From assembly GCA_021200995.1 (NCBI GenBank), contig JAJQFS010000007.1, forward strand, positions 1 through 60,322: a stretch of DNA of 60,322 bases. Reading direction: 5' to 3'. Positions 1 to 7,127 of this stretch are shown here, one piece after another. This stretch comes from Lachnospiraceae bacterium (GTDB lineage: Bacteria > Bacillota > Clostridia > Lachnospirales > Lachnospiraceae). A program made the translations under genes and the position numbers. Each line of letters opens with the position of its first letter. The stretch's first letter is position 1. The notes under the pieces are model-generated. The model searched no databases. It was not told where the DNA came from and saw only the letters and a list, made by a program, of their open reading frames with translations.

Positions 1-87
1 ATAACAATGAACGGGCATAAATCAAATGGGTTCTATTTTATCGGAGCACGGGATGTCTGATGGGGAACGGTATTGTGCCGCTTTTTT

Positions 88-112
88 CGTGGCATCTACG
101 CTTCGTTCCGGC
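88..112 (+). repeat. Partial copy of dispersed structured repeat
   Basis: This 25-base stretch matches the flank of the repeat at 3011-3061 (minus orientation) with about three differences: both read GGCATCTAC, then CTYCGTTCCGG with small changes. The palindromic core that follows in the full copies is not recognisable here. The rest of 1-137 holds nothing else that I can identify. Confidence 0.4.
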
Positions 113-137
113 AAATCAGAACGGGCTCATCTGTCTG

Positions 138-1126
138 TCAATCCAGCTTTCCTGTTTCGCTTATCTGTTTTATCACAGATCCGATATCTGCATCAATACA
201 GATTGACTGATTTTTTATCTCGCGCGGACACATGGCCTCCCCTTTATTGATGCAGGCATGCACCGCTTTCGGATTCTTTGCGGTCATCCGCCAGAAGGGA
301 TATTTGATAATCACCGGGGTGTTCGCGCCCACACCAAGTTCCAGGAACAGAACATGCAGATTCTCATGTCTGCGAATAAATTCGTTGTATCGTTCCGCCG
401 CTTTATGCCACCCTTCGTCCTCCACAAAGGTATCATCGCAGCGCAGATTTACATTCATGGGAGCGCCGCAGATCGGACAGTGCGGAACTAAATCTGACGG
501 AATTGTCATTTTAGGAGCCGCGTTGTCTGACAGCTTAAAATCCCCGTTTTCCGTTATCTGATATCCCTGCGCTTCAACCATCTGCCGGACAGCTTCTTCG
601 TTATCGTTTCGGTAGATTTGGAAGTCGACGTCTTTAAAAACATTGAAAATCACCTCGATTCTGCTGTTGGTCTGTTCTTTATAATCCTTTACCGTACTGA
701 CGGCAACCTGTGCCGCTTTGTCATTTGGAAAATGAAATTCGCCTGTGGAGATGTAGCAGAACGCGACACTTTTGATGTTATTCTGGTCTGTCAGCTCCAG
801 GCAGGAGCGATAGCAGGAAGCGAGCAGTTCTTTGTCTTTTCTGGTCAGCCAGCTTCTGATGATGGGGCCGACGGTATGCAGCACATAGTCACAGGGCAGA
901 TTGAATGCCGGAGTGATTTTTGCTCTGCCGGGTTTCCTCCTGCAGCCAGGCATCCTGTATTTCAAGGAACTGGCCGCTGACCGGTCTGGGCATCCGCACA
1001 TTGAACAGAGCCCGCAGGAGCTGTTTTTGCTGCTGTACATCAGTGGGGGATTTCCATGTCCCGGTATTGTGCTTCCTCTGAAAGAAGTGCCCTGATCAGA
1101 TATATTCGGCGTTCGTCCTGAGTCAT
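138..1126 (-). pseudogene. Collapsed macrodomain protein fused to C-terminal part of an M-class sirtuin
   Basis: The start ATG at 1126 has a GAGAGGA ribosome binding site and begins MTQDERRIYLIRALLSEE, the usual start of a bacterial zinc-containing macrodomain ADP-ribose hydrolase. The frame breaks at a run of five C (1045-1049) and resumes as DVQQQKQLLRALFNVRMP. Near 928-940 it jumps to GRAKITPAFNLPCDYVLHTV, so about 80-90 residues of the macrodomain core, including the expected NAAN region, are missing. Near 605-620 the macrodomain end (VIFNVF...QIYR) joins directly to the second half of a SirTM-type sirtuin (NEEAVRQMVEAQGY, then a CPICG zinc half, LRCDDTFVEDEGW and FLELGVGANTP), so the sirtuin NAD-binding half is gone. 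Macrodomain and SirTM genes are known neighbours in operons for lipoate-dependent ADP-ribosylation. It follows the PPOX-ferredoxin gene by 2 bases. I read it as a pseudogene with one frameshift and two internal deletions; the long open frame that survives in the middle is not a designed fusion. Confidence 0.75.
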
Positions 1127-1128
1127 AA

Positions 1129-1737
1129 TTATCCTCTCTTTTCAATGGTCTGTTTCGGACAGATTTCCGCGCAGCGACCGCAGTGCAGGCAGCGGTTCTG
1201 GTCGATTACCACCGGTTTCACAGAAACGTCGATGCACTTCTGGGGACAGACGGAGTAACACAGCTTGCATCTGATGCATTTGTCGCCTGCAAAATAGCCG
1301 CTCACCACTGTTTCCGGCTGGCCGATCACAATCTGGTTCCTTGTCACATGAGCCGGATCGCTGATATCGAAATATTCCCCGCTGGCTTCGTACAACCAAA
1401 ATACCTCCAGGGCAATGCGCGTGTCATCGGGATAGATCTCCTGCATGTAAGGGTTCTTCTCAAAAATCTCATCCAGCTTTTCACTGCCGATGTTCTGAAT
1501 TTTTCCTCTCAGGGACACGCTCTTTTTGTCCTTTGTGGCGGAGAGTGCAATGAATTTCTGCTCCATCAGCTGCGTATAAAAGTCTTTTCCTTTCGCCGTC
1601 AGGAAATATACGCCTTTCTCATCCCACAGCATCATATCGATGGTACGCGTCTGTGGATGACCATCCGAGCCGATGGTAGCGACGGTAGTGGAATGAATGT
1701 CTTCCACCAGCATTTTCAGATAATCCAGATTCGTCAT
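1129..1737 (-). CDS. PPOX-fold flavin-binding domain fused to two [4Fe-4S] ferredoxin motifs
   Basis: About 202 residues. Residues 1-140 resemble pyridoxamine 5'-phosphate oxidase-like FMN proteins (DIHSTTVATIGSDGHPQTR, then FLTAKGKDFYTQL). The C-terminus holds two clusters of the form CxxCxxCxxxCP (CIRCKLCYSVCP and CLHCGRCAEICP), a bacterial 2[4Fe-4S] ferredoxin pattern. It is probably a cytosolic flavin/iron-sulfur redox protein; the substrate is unknown. The ATG at 1737 is preferred over the upstream start because AAGGAG sits at about 1748-1753. The next gene, the broken macrodomain/sirtuin, starts 2 bases after its stop, so they were one operon. It is the second PPOX gene of the cluster. 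Confidence 0.8.
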   Translation of the reverse strand: MTNLDYLKMLVEDIHSTTVATIGSDGHPQTRTIDMMLWDEKGVYFLTAKGKDFYTQLMEQKFIALSATKDKKSVSLRGKIQNIGSEKLDEIFEKNPYMQEIYPDDTRIALEVFWLYEASGEYFDISDPAHVTRNQIVIGQPETVVSGYFAGDKCIRCKLCYSVCPQKCIDVSVKPVVIDQNRCLHCGRCAEICPKQTIEKRG

Positions 1738-1813
1738 GCTTTCTTTGCTCCTTGTTCTGCAAGATAAGCCCGAAGGTGCAATATTTGCAATCATCGGGCC
1801 TCCTGTTATCCTC

Positions 1814-2209
1814 TTAAAACTCGTAGGGCGGTTTGCCGGAGAAATCAGCGATCAGGCCATGCGCGTTTTCCAGATAGAACACCTCGAAAATCGGGTTGTC
1901 AGCAGTCTGATACTGACCCTTCACAATGGGATTTTGGATGCACATTTCCTTAGCAGCCATATTGTTCTCAAACACAGCCTTACCGTGCAGACGAATCCAG
2001 GCATATTCCGGACTTGATACTGAAATCTCAATCTCCGGGTTCTCCTGCATATCCTTGTAAACATCCTTGGTGTTGTTGGTGCAGAACCACAACTTGCCAT
2101 CCAGTTCGCCGGCGAACATGAACGGACGGCACTTTGCCTTTCCATCACGGCCAACAGTAGCCAGATACTGAACAGGGTTTGCGCTTAAAAATTCGATGAC
2201 TTTCTTCAT
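1814..2209 (-). CDS. PPOX-family (pyridoxamine 5'-phosphate oxidase-like) protein
   Basis: A single-domain protein of 131 residues starting MKKVIEFLSANPVQYLATVG, typical of small split-barrel FMN-binding proteins of the pyridoxamine oxidase-like family. GKAKCRPFMFAGELDGKLWF and the closing GLIADFSGKPPYEF fit that family. The start at 2209 is supported by GGAGG a few bases upstream; an in-frame ATG at 2224 lies before that site and is less likely. It lies upstream of the PPOX-ferredoxin gene on the same strand and opposite an HxlR regulator, a common arrangement for redox- or electrophile-responsive flavoproteins. The substrate cannot be told from sequence. Confidence 0.8.
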   Translation of the reverse strand: MKKVIEFLSANPVQYLATVGRDGKAKCRPFMFAGELDGKLWFCTNNTKDVYKDMQENPEIEISVSSPEYAWIRLHGKAVFENNMAAKEMCIQNPIVKGQYQTADNPIFEVFYLENAHGLIADFSGKPPYEF

Positions 2210-2339
2210 GATGATTACCTCCAATTTTGATTCCCTTTATGGGTTTTCCTGCGTTTCGGGAGATGATTTGATCAGAATCATCTTGCATTTCCCTCCTGCT
2301 GTTTATATAATAAAGCCGTACAGCGATTCTGTAAAGTAA

Positions 2340-2353
2340 GCACATTTTTGTGC
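2340..2353. promoter_or_regulatory. Palindrome in divergent PPOX/HxlR promoter region
   Basis: GCACA-TTTT-TGTGC is a perfect 14-base dyad in the gap between the two divergent start codons, with looser flanking symmetry (GTAA...TTAC). Its position suggests an operator for the adjacent HxlR protein, but the binding consensus is variable in this family and this is inference. Confidence 0.35.
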
Positions 2354-2390
2354 CATAGTTACTGAAAAGAAACCATAGGAGGTATATGCC

Positions 2391-2744
2391 ATGGAAACAG
2401 AAAAAGATATTCAGGAGAAACCGGCAAAGGAATTACCCGCATGCCCGGTAGAAACGACTTTGACTTTAATCAGTGATAAATGGAAAGTACTGATTCTGCG
2501 TGACCTGATGCCCGGGACAAAGCGATTTGGAGAACTGAAAAAATCCATCGGACATATTTCACAGAAGGTATTGACCGCTCAGCTGCGGCAGATGGAAGAG
2601 AGTGGGCTCCTGACCCGAACCGTATTTCCCGAAGTGCCGCCACACGTGGAATATACGCTGACGAACCTTGGTTATAGTCTGAAACCAATTCTTGATGCCA
2701 TGTGGGATTGGGGTGAAAATTATAAGGCACAGAACGGACAGTGA
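2391..2744 (+). CDS. HxlR-family winged-helix transcriptional regulator
   Basis: 117 residues. The ACPVETTLTLISDKWKVLIL start and the FGELKKSIGHISQKVLTAQL helix-turn-helix followed by EESGLLTR and the YTLTNLGYSL wing are diagnostic of HxlR/MarR-like regulators. The cysteine in the CPVE motif is the residue used for thiol sensing in characterised HxlR proteins such as YodB and HypR. The start has a clear AGGAGG upstream. It is divergent from two PPOX-type genes, so it probably controls them and itself through the shared 180-base spacer. Confidence 0.88.
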   Translation: METEKDIQEKPAKELPACPVETTLTLISDKWKVLILRDLMPGTKRFGELKKSIGHISQKVLTAQLRQMEESGLLTRTVFPEVPPHVEYTLTNLGYSLKPILDAMWDWGENYKAQNGQ

Positions 2745-2888
2745 AGTATTTAGCAGCGTATGTATCCATGAATTATAGAAAGCAATCAAAGCAAAGCCCG
2801 CAGCTACTGGTGATATAATTAGTAGCCACGGGCGTTAAATGAATCGTATATTCATATTGCAAGGCTTTGTTGCGGTATCCCTTCTTTT

Positions 2889-3011
2889 TCAACCGCAAGG
2901 TTCTGAAGTCTTTTTATCTAGGATCAGCACATCGTCTCCATGTTCGCGGATAAAGACAGCTTTATCCTCAGCGATGCCATTTAAGTAGCCGTGCTCGCAC
3001 GGATATTTGGC
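2889..3011 (-). pseudogene. Short coding scrap, C-terminal fragment of unknown protein
   Basis: Read on the minus strand this gives about 40 residues with a convincing amino acid pattern (KYPCEHGYLNGIAEDKAVFI followed by REHGDDVLILDKK) and a TGA stop. There is no start codon or upstream domain, and the frame begins right at the edge of the structured repeat at 3011-3061. I do not recognise the parent family. It could be a chance frame, but the composition looks like real protein. Confidence 0.3.
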
Positions 3012-3061
3012 GGCGCTGAACGTCCAGTGGACGTTCGCTTAGCGCCGACCGGAACGGAGTG
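3011..3061 (-). repeat. Dispersed structured repeat, copy A (core palindrome)
   Basis: Read on the minus strand: CACTCCGTTCCGGTC, then GGCGCT...AGCGCC enclosing GAACGTCC-ACT-GGACGTTC. The 8-base inner arms are perfectly paired. The same order of sequence appears at 43610-43660 and 58646-58691 with different but still paired arm bases. The wider gap 2745-3204 also holds several small hairpins (around 2807-2843, 2871-2900 and 2950-2970) and no intact gene. Confidence 0.6.
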
Positions 3062-3079
3062 TAGATGCCGCGAGGGTTC

Positions 3080-3107
3080 AATACCCAGATGCTTACATCG
3101 GGGTATT
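3080..3107. repeat. Hairpin flanking repeat copy A
   Basis: AATACCCAGATG and CATCGGGGTATT pair over 12 bases with one mismatch around a 4-base loop. It stands 18 bases from the core palindrome, on the same side as the hairpins next to copies B and C, so it appears to be part of a two-part element rather than a terminator. No T tract follows. Confidence 0.45.
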
Positions 3108-3204
3108 AGACTTCTGTCAGATTAGGACAGATCAGGAGCCTGCCGGATGCAGTCGGAGAGCAGTGGAAGGGAGCGGAGGATGAGACAGGAAATTTTGAAC
3201 ATAG

Positions 3205-3240
3205 AAAAAGCCCAGAAAAATAAAGGATTTCCGGGCTTTT
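3205..3240 (-). terminator. Intrinsic terminator of rplM-rpsI
   Basis: On the minus strand AAAAGCCC and GGGCTTTTT form a stem with a U-rich 3' arm about 20 bases after the rpsI stop. Confidence 0.8.
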
Positions 3241-3262
3241 AAGCCATTTCTTTTTCGGTCGC

Positions 3263-3655
3263 TTAACGCTTGCTGAACTGCGGAGCGCGACGAGCTGCTT
3301 TGAGGCCGTATTTCTTTCTCTCCTTCATATGAGGGTCGCGGGTCAGGTAACCGGCCTTTTTCAGGACGGGTCTGTACTCCGGGTCTACCTGCAGGAGAGC
3401 GCGGGAGATGCCGTGACGGATTGCGCCGGCCTGGCCGGTGGTGCCGCCGCCGTGAACATTCACTAAAACGTCCATCTTGTCAGCGTTGTTGGTCAGGACA
3501 AGGGGCTGACGAACGATAACCTTCAGAGTCTCCAGACCGAAATAATCATCGATGTCTCTCTTGTTGATCGTGATCTTGCCGGTGCCCGGCACTAAATATA
3601 CTCTGGCTACAGACTTCTTTCTTCTGCCTGTTCCGTAATTTTTATTGTTGGCCAT
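3263..3655 (-). CDS. rpsI: 30S ribosomal protein S9
   Basis: 130 residues, the normal length. It opens [20 protein letters not shown] and ends in the invariant [14 protein letters not shown], whose C-terminal basic tail reaches the ribosomal P site to contact tRNA. It begins 23 bases after the rplM stop with AGGAGG in between, the conserved rplM-rpsI operon of bacteria. The [19 protein letters not shown] segment is also intact. Confidence 0.98.
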   Translation of the reverse strand: MANNKNYGTGRRKKSVARVYLVPGTGKITINKRDIDDYFGLETLKVIVRQPLVLTNNADKMDVLVNVHGGGTTGQAGAIRHGISRALLQVDPEYRPVLKKAGYLTRDPHMKERKKYGLKAARRAPQFSKR

Positions 3656-3678
3656 TTGTCATTTCCTCCTCTCAGACC

Positions 3679-4110
3679 TTAGAATGTTAATACTTCCGGC
3701 TTCTGTGCCGCGTGCGGATGCTCCGCGCCCGCGTAAACATGAAGCTTTTTGTACATCTGTCTTCCTAAAGGTCCTTTTGGAAGCATTCCCTTGACAGCGA
3801 GCTCGATGACCTGCTCAGGTTTCTTCGCTTTCTTCTCTCTCAGGGTCTGCTGCTTCATCCCGCCGACATACTCGGTGTGATGATAATAAATCTTCTGATC
3901 CAGCTTTTTGCCGGTGACGGCGATCTTGTCCGCGTTGATCACGATCACGTAATCGCCGCAGTCCTCATGGGGCGTAAAAATCGGCTTATTCTTGCCGCGC
4001 AGGACGCTTGCAACCTGGCTGGCCAGGCGACCGAGGGTCTGACCCTCCGCGTCCACTACATACCATTTTCTCTCAACTTTATCCGGGTTTGGCATGAATG
4101 TCTTGTTCAT
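3679..4110 (-). CDS. rplM: 50S ribosomal protein L13
   Basis: 143 residues, as usual for the family. It starts [20 protein letters not shown] and includes [20 protein letters not shown] and [20 protein letters not shown], the signature region. It is an early assembly protein of the large subunit. It is the first gene of the rplM-rpsI operon, with GGAGGATC before the ATG and a long 5' leader driven by a consensus promoter. Confidence 0.98.
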   Translation of the reverse strand: MNKTFMPNPDKVERKWYVVDAEGQTLGRLASQVASVLRGKNKPIFTPHEDCGDYVIVINADKIAVTGKKLDQKIYYHHTEYVGGMKQQTLREKKAKKPEQVIELAVKGMLPKGPLGRQMYKKLHVYAGAEHPHAAQKPEVLTF

Positions 4111-4339
4111 GATGATCCTCCATTATTGTACGATAATACCAGGGTGTCACTGTCCAGCGAATGTCCGGCGCCATTCAATGACGGTTTCGTTACGGTCCGC
4201 GGGTCCTTCACCTTGTCTGTGAAAAAATGTCAGCCGCAAACTGCAACTTTTTATCTTCATCCACTGCTGGGCTAGAGCAAAACACCGGTCAGTTGGGAAG
4301 GCTGAAGGATGTAAGTGGATTTACTGCGTTTTGTCACGC
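4111..4339 (-). promoter_or_regulatory. Untranslated leader of rplM-rpsI, candidate L13-type autoregulatory leader
   Basis: About 230 bases separate the promoter from the rplM start and carry no gene. Firmicute rplM genes often have an L13 leader motif through which the ribosomal protein represses its own operon. I see local complementarity near the start (GGACAGTGACACC region) but cannot confirm the fold by eye. Confidence 0.35.
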
Positions 4340-4345
4340 CTAACA

Positions 4346-4374
4346 ATTATAGAGAAATTTTCCTGTAGTGTCAA
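4346..4374 (-). promoter_or_regulatory. Consensus sigma-A promoter of rplM-rpsI
   Basis: On the minus strand TTGACA (4374-4369) and TATAAT (4351-4346) are both perfect and are separated by exactly 17 bases. Confidence 0.9.
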
Positions 4375-4439
4375 CACATTTTTTTGCATTTTTTCGTTGA
4401 AAATAAGGGAAAATAAAGAGTATTTTAGAAAAACTTCAC

Positions 4440-4468
4440 TTGTCTTCAAACCATATCCTTGCTATACT
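4440..4468 (+). promoter_or_regulatory. Sigma-A promoter of the clpX-like gene
   Basis: TTGTCT, 17 bases, TATACT. Between it and the ATG at 4595 lies an imperfect hairpin (AATACAG...CTGTATT, about 4479-4528) of unknown role. Confidence 0.65.
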
Positions 4469-4594
4469 GATTAAGCCGAATACAGTCCACAGCCGATGCG
4501 GGTGCGCATTTGGCCGGGGCTGTATTTTATCAGAAGGATTTTACATTTTATATATGGAAGAAACAGTACCGTTTACACTGTCTGAGGAGGTATT

Positions 4595-6211
4595 ATGGCG
4601 ACTGACAAAAATGACGAATATGAAGAAGTATGTATGATGTGTCATCGTCCGGAGAGTAAGGCGGGCAGGATGATTCACCTGCCGGGAGACGTGTGCATCT
4701 GCAGTGATTGTATGGACAGGAGCATGCGGACGGTCACAGAGATGGAGAAGCAGGGTGTCTTCCAGAATCCGGAGTTTCAGAAGCAGATGCGGATCATGGA
4801 GGAGCAGATTCGTGAACAGCGGATGGCGCAGAATAAAACATCCAATGAGAAAAAAACGCAGCAGAACACGAACTCCACTGAGAGCGCCGCACAGCAGAAC
4901 GCGGATGATGCGGAAAACACGGATGAGAAGGATACACTGGTTAACACGGATATTGAAGAGCCTGAGACGGAAACGCCGGATGGCGACGAGGAAACCAAAG
5001 AAAATATTCATCCTCTGGACAATGTTCCCATGGGTTTCCCGCAGATTCGCTTTGTGAATCTTTCTGACCTGCGCGGCCCCGCGTCCAACCGGGAGCGCCC
5101 TAAAAAGAAAAAGAAGGTCGAGCCGCTGAATTTAAAGGACGTTCCGGCACCGCACAAGATCAAAGCGCAGCTGGACGAATATGTGATCGGCCAGGAACAT
5201 GCCAAAAAGGTGATGTCCGTGGCGGTTTATAACCATTACAAGCGCGTGGCGACCGGCACGCAGGACTCCATTGAGATCGAGAAGTCCAATATGCTGATGA
5301 TCGGCCCCACCGGCTGTGGTAAGACTTACCTGGTCAAGACCCTGGCGAAGCTTCTGGATGTGCCGCTCGCCATCGCGGACGCGACTTCCTTAACGGAGGC
5401 GGGCTACATAGGTGACGACATTGAGAGCGTGGTGACGAAGCTTCTGGCAGCCGCGGACAATGATGTGGAGCGCGCGGAGCGCGGCATTATTTTCATCGAT
5501 GAGATTGACAAAATCGCCAAAAAAGCGGAGACTCACTCCCGCGATGTTTCCGGCGAGAGCGTGCAGCAGGGCATGTTAAAGCTTTTAGAGGGCGCGGAGG
5601 TCGAGGTACCCGTTGGCGCCAACAGCAAAAACGCCATGGTTCCCCTGACTACCGTGAATACGAAGAACATTCTCTTCATCTGCGGCGGCGCCTTCCCTGA
5701 CCTTGAAGGAATTATCAAGGAGCGCCTGACGAAGAACGCGGGCATTGGCTTCGGCGCGGCCTTAAAGGATGAGTACAAGGACGATCCGGATATTTTAAGT
5801 AAGGTAACAACAGAGGATCTGCGCAAATTCGGCATGATCCCGGAATTCCTTGGCCGCCTGCCGGTGGTCTTTACCCTGCAGGGCCTTGACAAAGAGAGCA
5901 TGGTCAAGATCTTAAAGGAGCCGAAGAACGCGATCTTAAAGCAGTACCAGAAGCTTTTAGAGTTGGATGAAGTCGACCTGGTCTTTGACGACGACGCCTT
6001 AGAGGCCATTGCTGAGAAGGCCATGAAGCGGGACATCGGCGCCCGCGCGCTGCGTTCCATCATCGAGGAGTTCATGCTGGATATCATGTACGAGATTCCG
6101 AAGGATGACAATATCGGCAGGGTGCGCATCACCCGCGCCTATGTGGAGGGCAAGGGCGGCCCTGTCATCGAGATCCGCGGCCAGCAGCGCATCGGTACTG
6201 CCGGAGCGTGA
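4595..6211 (+). CDS. clpX: ClpX-like AAA+ unfoldase with long linker
   Basis: 538 residues, about 120 longer than ordinary ClpX. Residues 13-40 form a four-cysteine zinc domain (CMMC...CSDC). A charged Glu/Asn/Thr-rich linker of about 100 residues follows. The AAA+ module has Walker A GPTGCGKT near 236, Walker B IIFIDEID near 298, pore loop GYIGDD and a full ClpX C-domain (FGMIPEFLGRLPVV). The IGFGA loop near 383, which docks ClpX to ClpP, is present. The RKH pore-entrance loop of canonical ClpX is absent: the region near 339-352 reads VGANSKNAMVPL. No tig or clpP is adjacent. I therefore read it as a second ClpX or ClpX-like adaptor-specific unfoldase that can probably still feed ClpP, with altered substrate choice. 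The AGGAGG before the ATG supports the start. Confidence 0.85.
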   Translation: MATDKNDEYEEVCMMCHRPESKAGRMIHLPGDVCICSDCMDRSMRTVTEMEKQGVFQNPEFQKQMRIMEEQIREQRMAQNKTSNEKKTQQNTNSTESAAQQNADDAENTDEKDTLVNTDIEEPETETPDGDEETKENIHPLDNVPMGFPQIRFVNLSDLRGPASNRERPKKKKKVEPLNLKDVPAPHKIKAQLDEYVIGQEHAKKVMSVAVYNHYKRVATGTQDSIEIEKSNMLMIGPTGCGKTYLVKTLAKLLDVPLAIADATSLTEAGYIGDDIESVVTKLLAAADNDVERAERGIIFIDEIDKIAKKAETHSRDVSGESVQQGMLKLLEGAEVEVPVGANSKNAMVPLTTVNTKNILFICGGAFPDLEGIIKERLTKNAGIGFGAALKDEYKDDPDILSKVTTEDLRKFGMIPEFLGRLPVVFTLQGLDKESMVKILKEPKNAILKQYQKLLELDEVDLVFDDDALEAIAEKAMKRDIGARALRSIIEEFMLDIMYEIPKDDNIGRVRITRAYVEGKGGPVIEIRGQQRIGTAGA

Positions 6212-6319
6212 GGCCTGAAAAGGCAATGCATGCCGGGAATGTAAGATTGAACGGGATCGTGCGTGTCTGGCCCGTGAAGCCCGGATGTCGAGGAAATCTG
6301 AATAACGGAAATATACAGG

Positions 6320-6352
6320 AAAGTCTGATCTGAACAGGGTCAGGCTTTTTTG
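6320..6352 (+). terminator. Probable intrinsic terminator after clpX-like gene
   Basis: AAAGTCTGATC and GGTCAGGCTTT form a G-U-containing stem followed by TTTTTT. Confidence 0.65.
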
Positions 6353-6402
6353 ATTCCAGGCTGTGAATTGTAATAAAAAAGAGAAAGATTTAGATTAGGT
6401 GA

Positions 6403-6454
6403 TTGACATATTTGTCTAATTGCTTTAGACTAATATTGTCTAAAACGATTAGAC
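6403..6454 (+). promoter_or_regulatory. Promoter overlapped by two BlaI-type operators
   Basis: TTGACA (6403-6408), 17 bases, TAGACT (6426-6431). Two dyads of identical design, GTCTAA-N5-TTAGAC, lie at 6414-6430 and 6438-6454, their centres 24 bases apart. The first covers the spacer and -10 box, the second the start region. This is the layout expected for autorepression by the BlaI-family protein encoded downstream. No other gene lies in 6212-6621. Confidence 0.75.
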
Positions 6455-6621
6455 AAACCGCCTGTCTGCATTCCGCTGCATGAAACCGTACCTGGCGGGA
6501 GGAGCGCAAAACCGGAATAAGAGAATAACCATAAGAGAAAAACCAGAATAAGAGAATCTTACAACAGACGTTAATGATACTGGAAACAGAGAAATCGTGT
6601 TCAAAATGCGGGGAAATGATT

Positions 6622-6987
6622 GTGGAAAAATACAAGCTAGGGGAAATGGAAGAAAAATTCGCGGACTTAATCTGGGAGCGGGAGCCCATCGCGTCGGGAG
6701 AGCTTGCGAAGGCGGCCGAAGCAGAATTTGGCTGGAAGCGGACGACCACCTATACGATGCTGAAGCGCCTGTGCGTGCGCGAGCTCTTTGTGAATGAGGG
6801 CGGTATCGTCCGGGCCCTGATGACGAGGGAAGATTTTCAGGCAGCGCGGGGAGAGCTCTTTTTACAGGAAAATTTCAACGGGTCGCTGCCCATGTTCCTG
6901 ACCGCGTTTTCGAAGAGGAAAAAGCTGAGCGGGGATGATGTAGAGCAGCTGAAGGCGCTGATTGACGAATACGAGGATGAGACATAG
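6622..6987 (+). CDS. BlaI/MecI/CopY-family repressor
   Basis: About 121 residues from the GTG at 6622, giving the family-typical start MEKYKLGEMEEKFADLIWE; GGGG lies 8-9 bases upstream. Longer starts at 6616 and 6574 are possible but lack a placed ribosome site. The winged helix (SGELAKAAEAEFGWKRTTTY, TMLKRL) matches penicillinase-repressor proteins. In this family a membrane metalloprotease partner triggers cleavage of the repressor; such a partner is encoded next. Twin GTCTAA dyads upstream are the likely operators. The stop is TAG with a TAA four codons later. Confidence 0.85.
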   Translation: MEKYKLGEMEEKFADLIWEREPIASGELAKAAEAEFGWKRTTTYTMLKRLCVRELFVNEGGIVRALMTREDFQAARGELFLQENFNGSLPMFLTAFSKRKKLSGDDVEQLKALIDEYEDET

Positions 6988-7127
6988 GATTTGACGCCAT
7001 AATTTCGTGAGTGTAAGCAGAGCAGTGTGCATTTTGCAGTCGTTATATTATTATGTGTAAAATCGACAGCAGGGCAGTTATGCGCGGGATGAAATAACGG
7101 GAAGCTGCTGAGAATGAGGTGGGGAAA

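Noticed and set aside
138-1145. Single 335-residue protein read straight through this region
   Set aside because: Its first 70 residues are the wrong frame of the macrodomain start; the true start is the ATG at 1126 in another frame, so it is a pseudogene and not a novel fusion protein.
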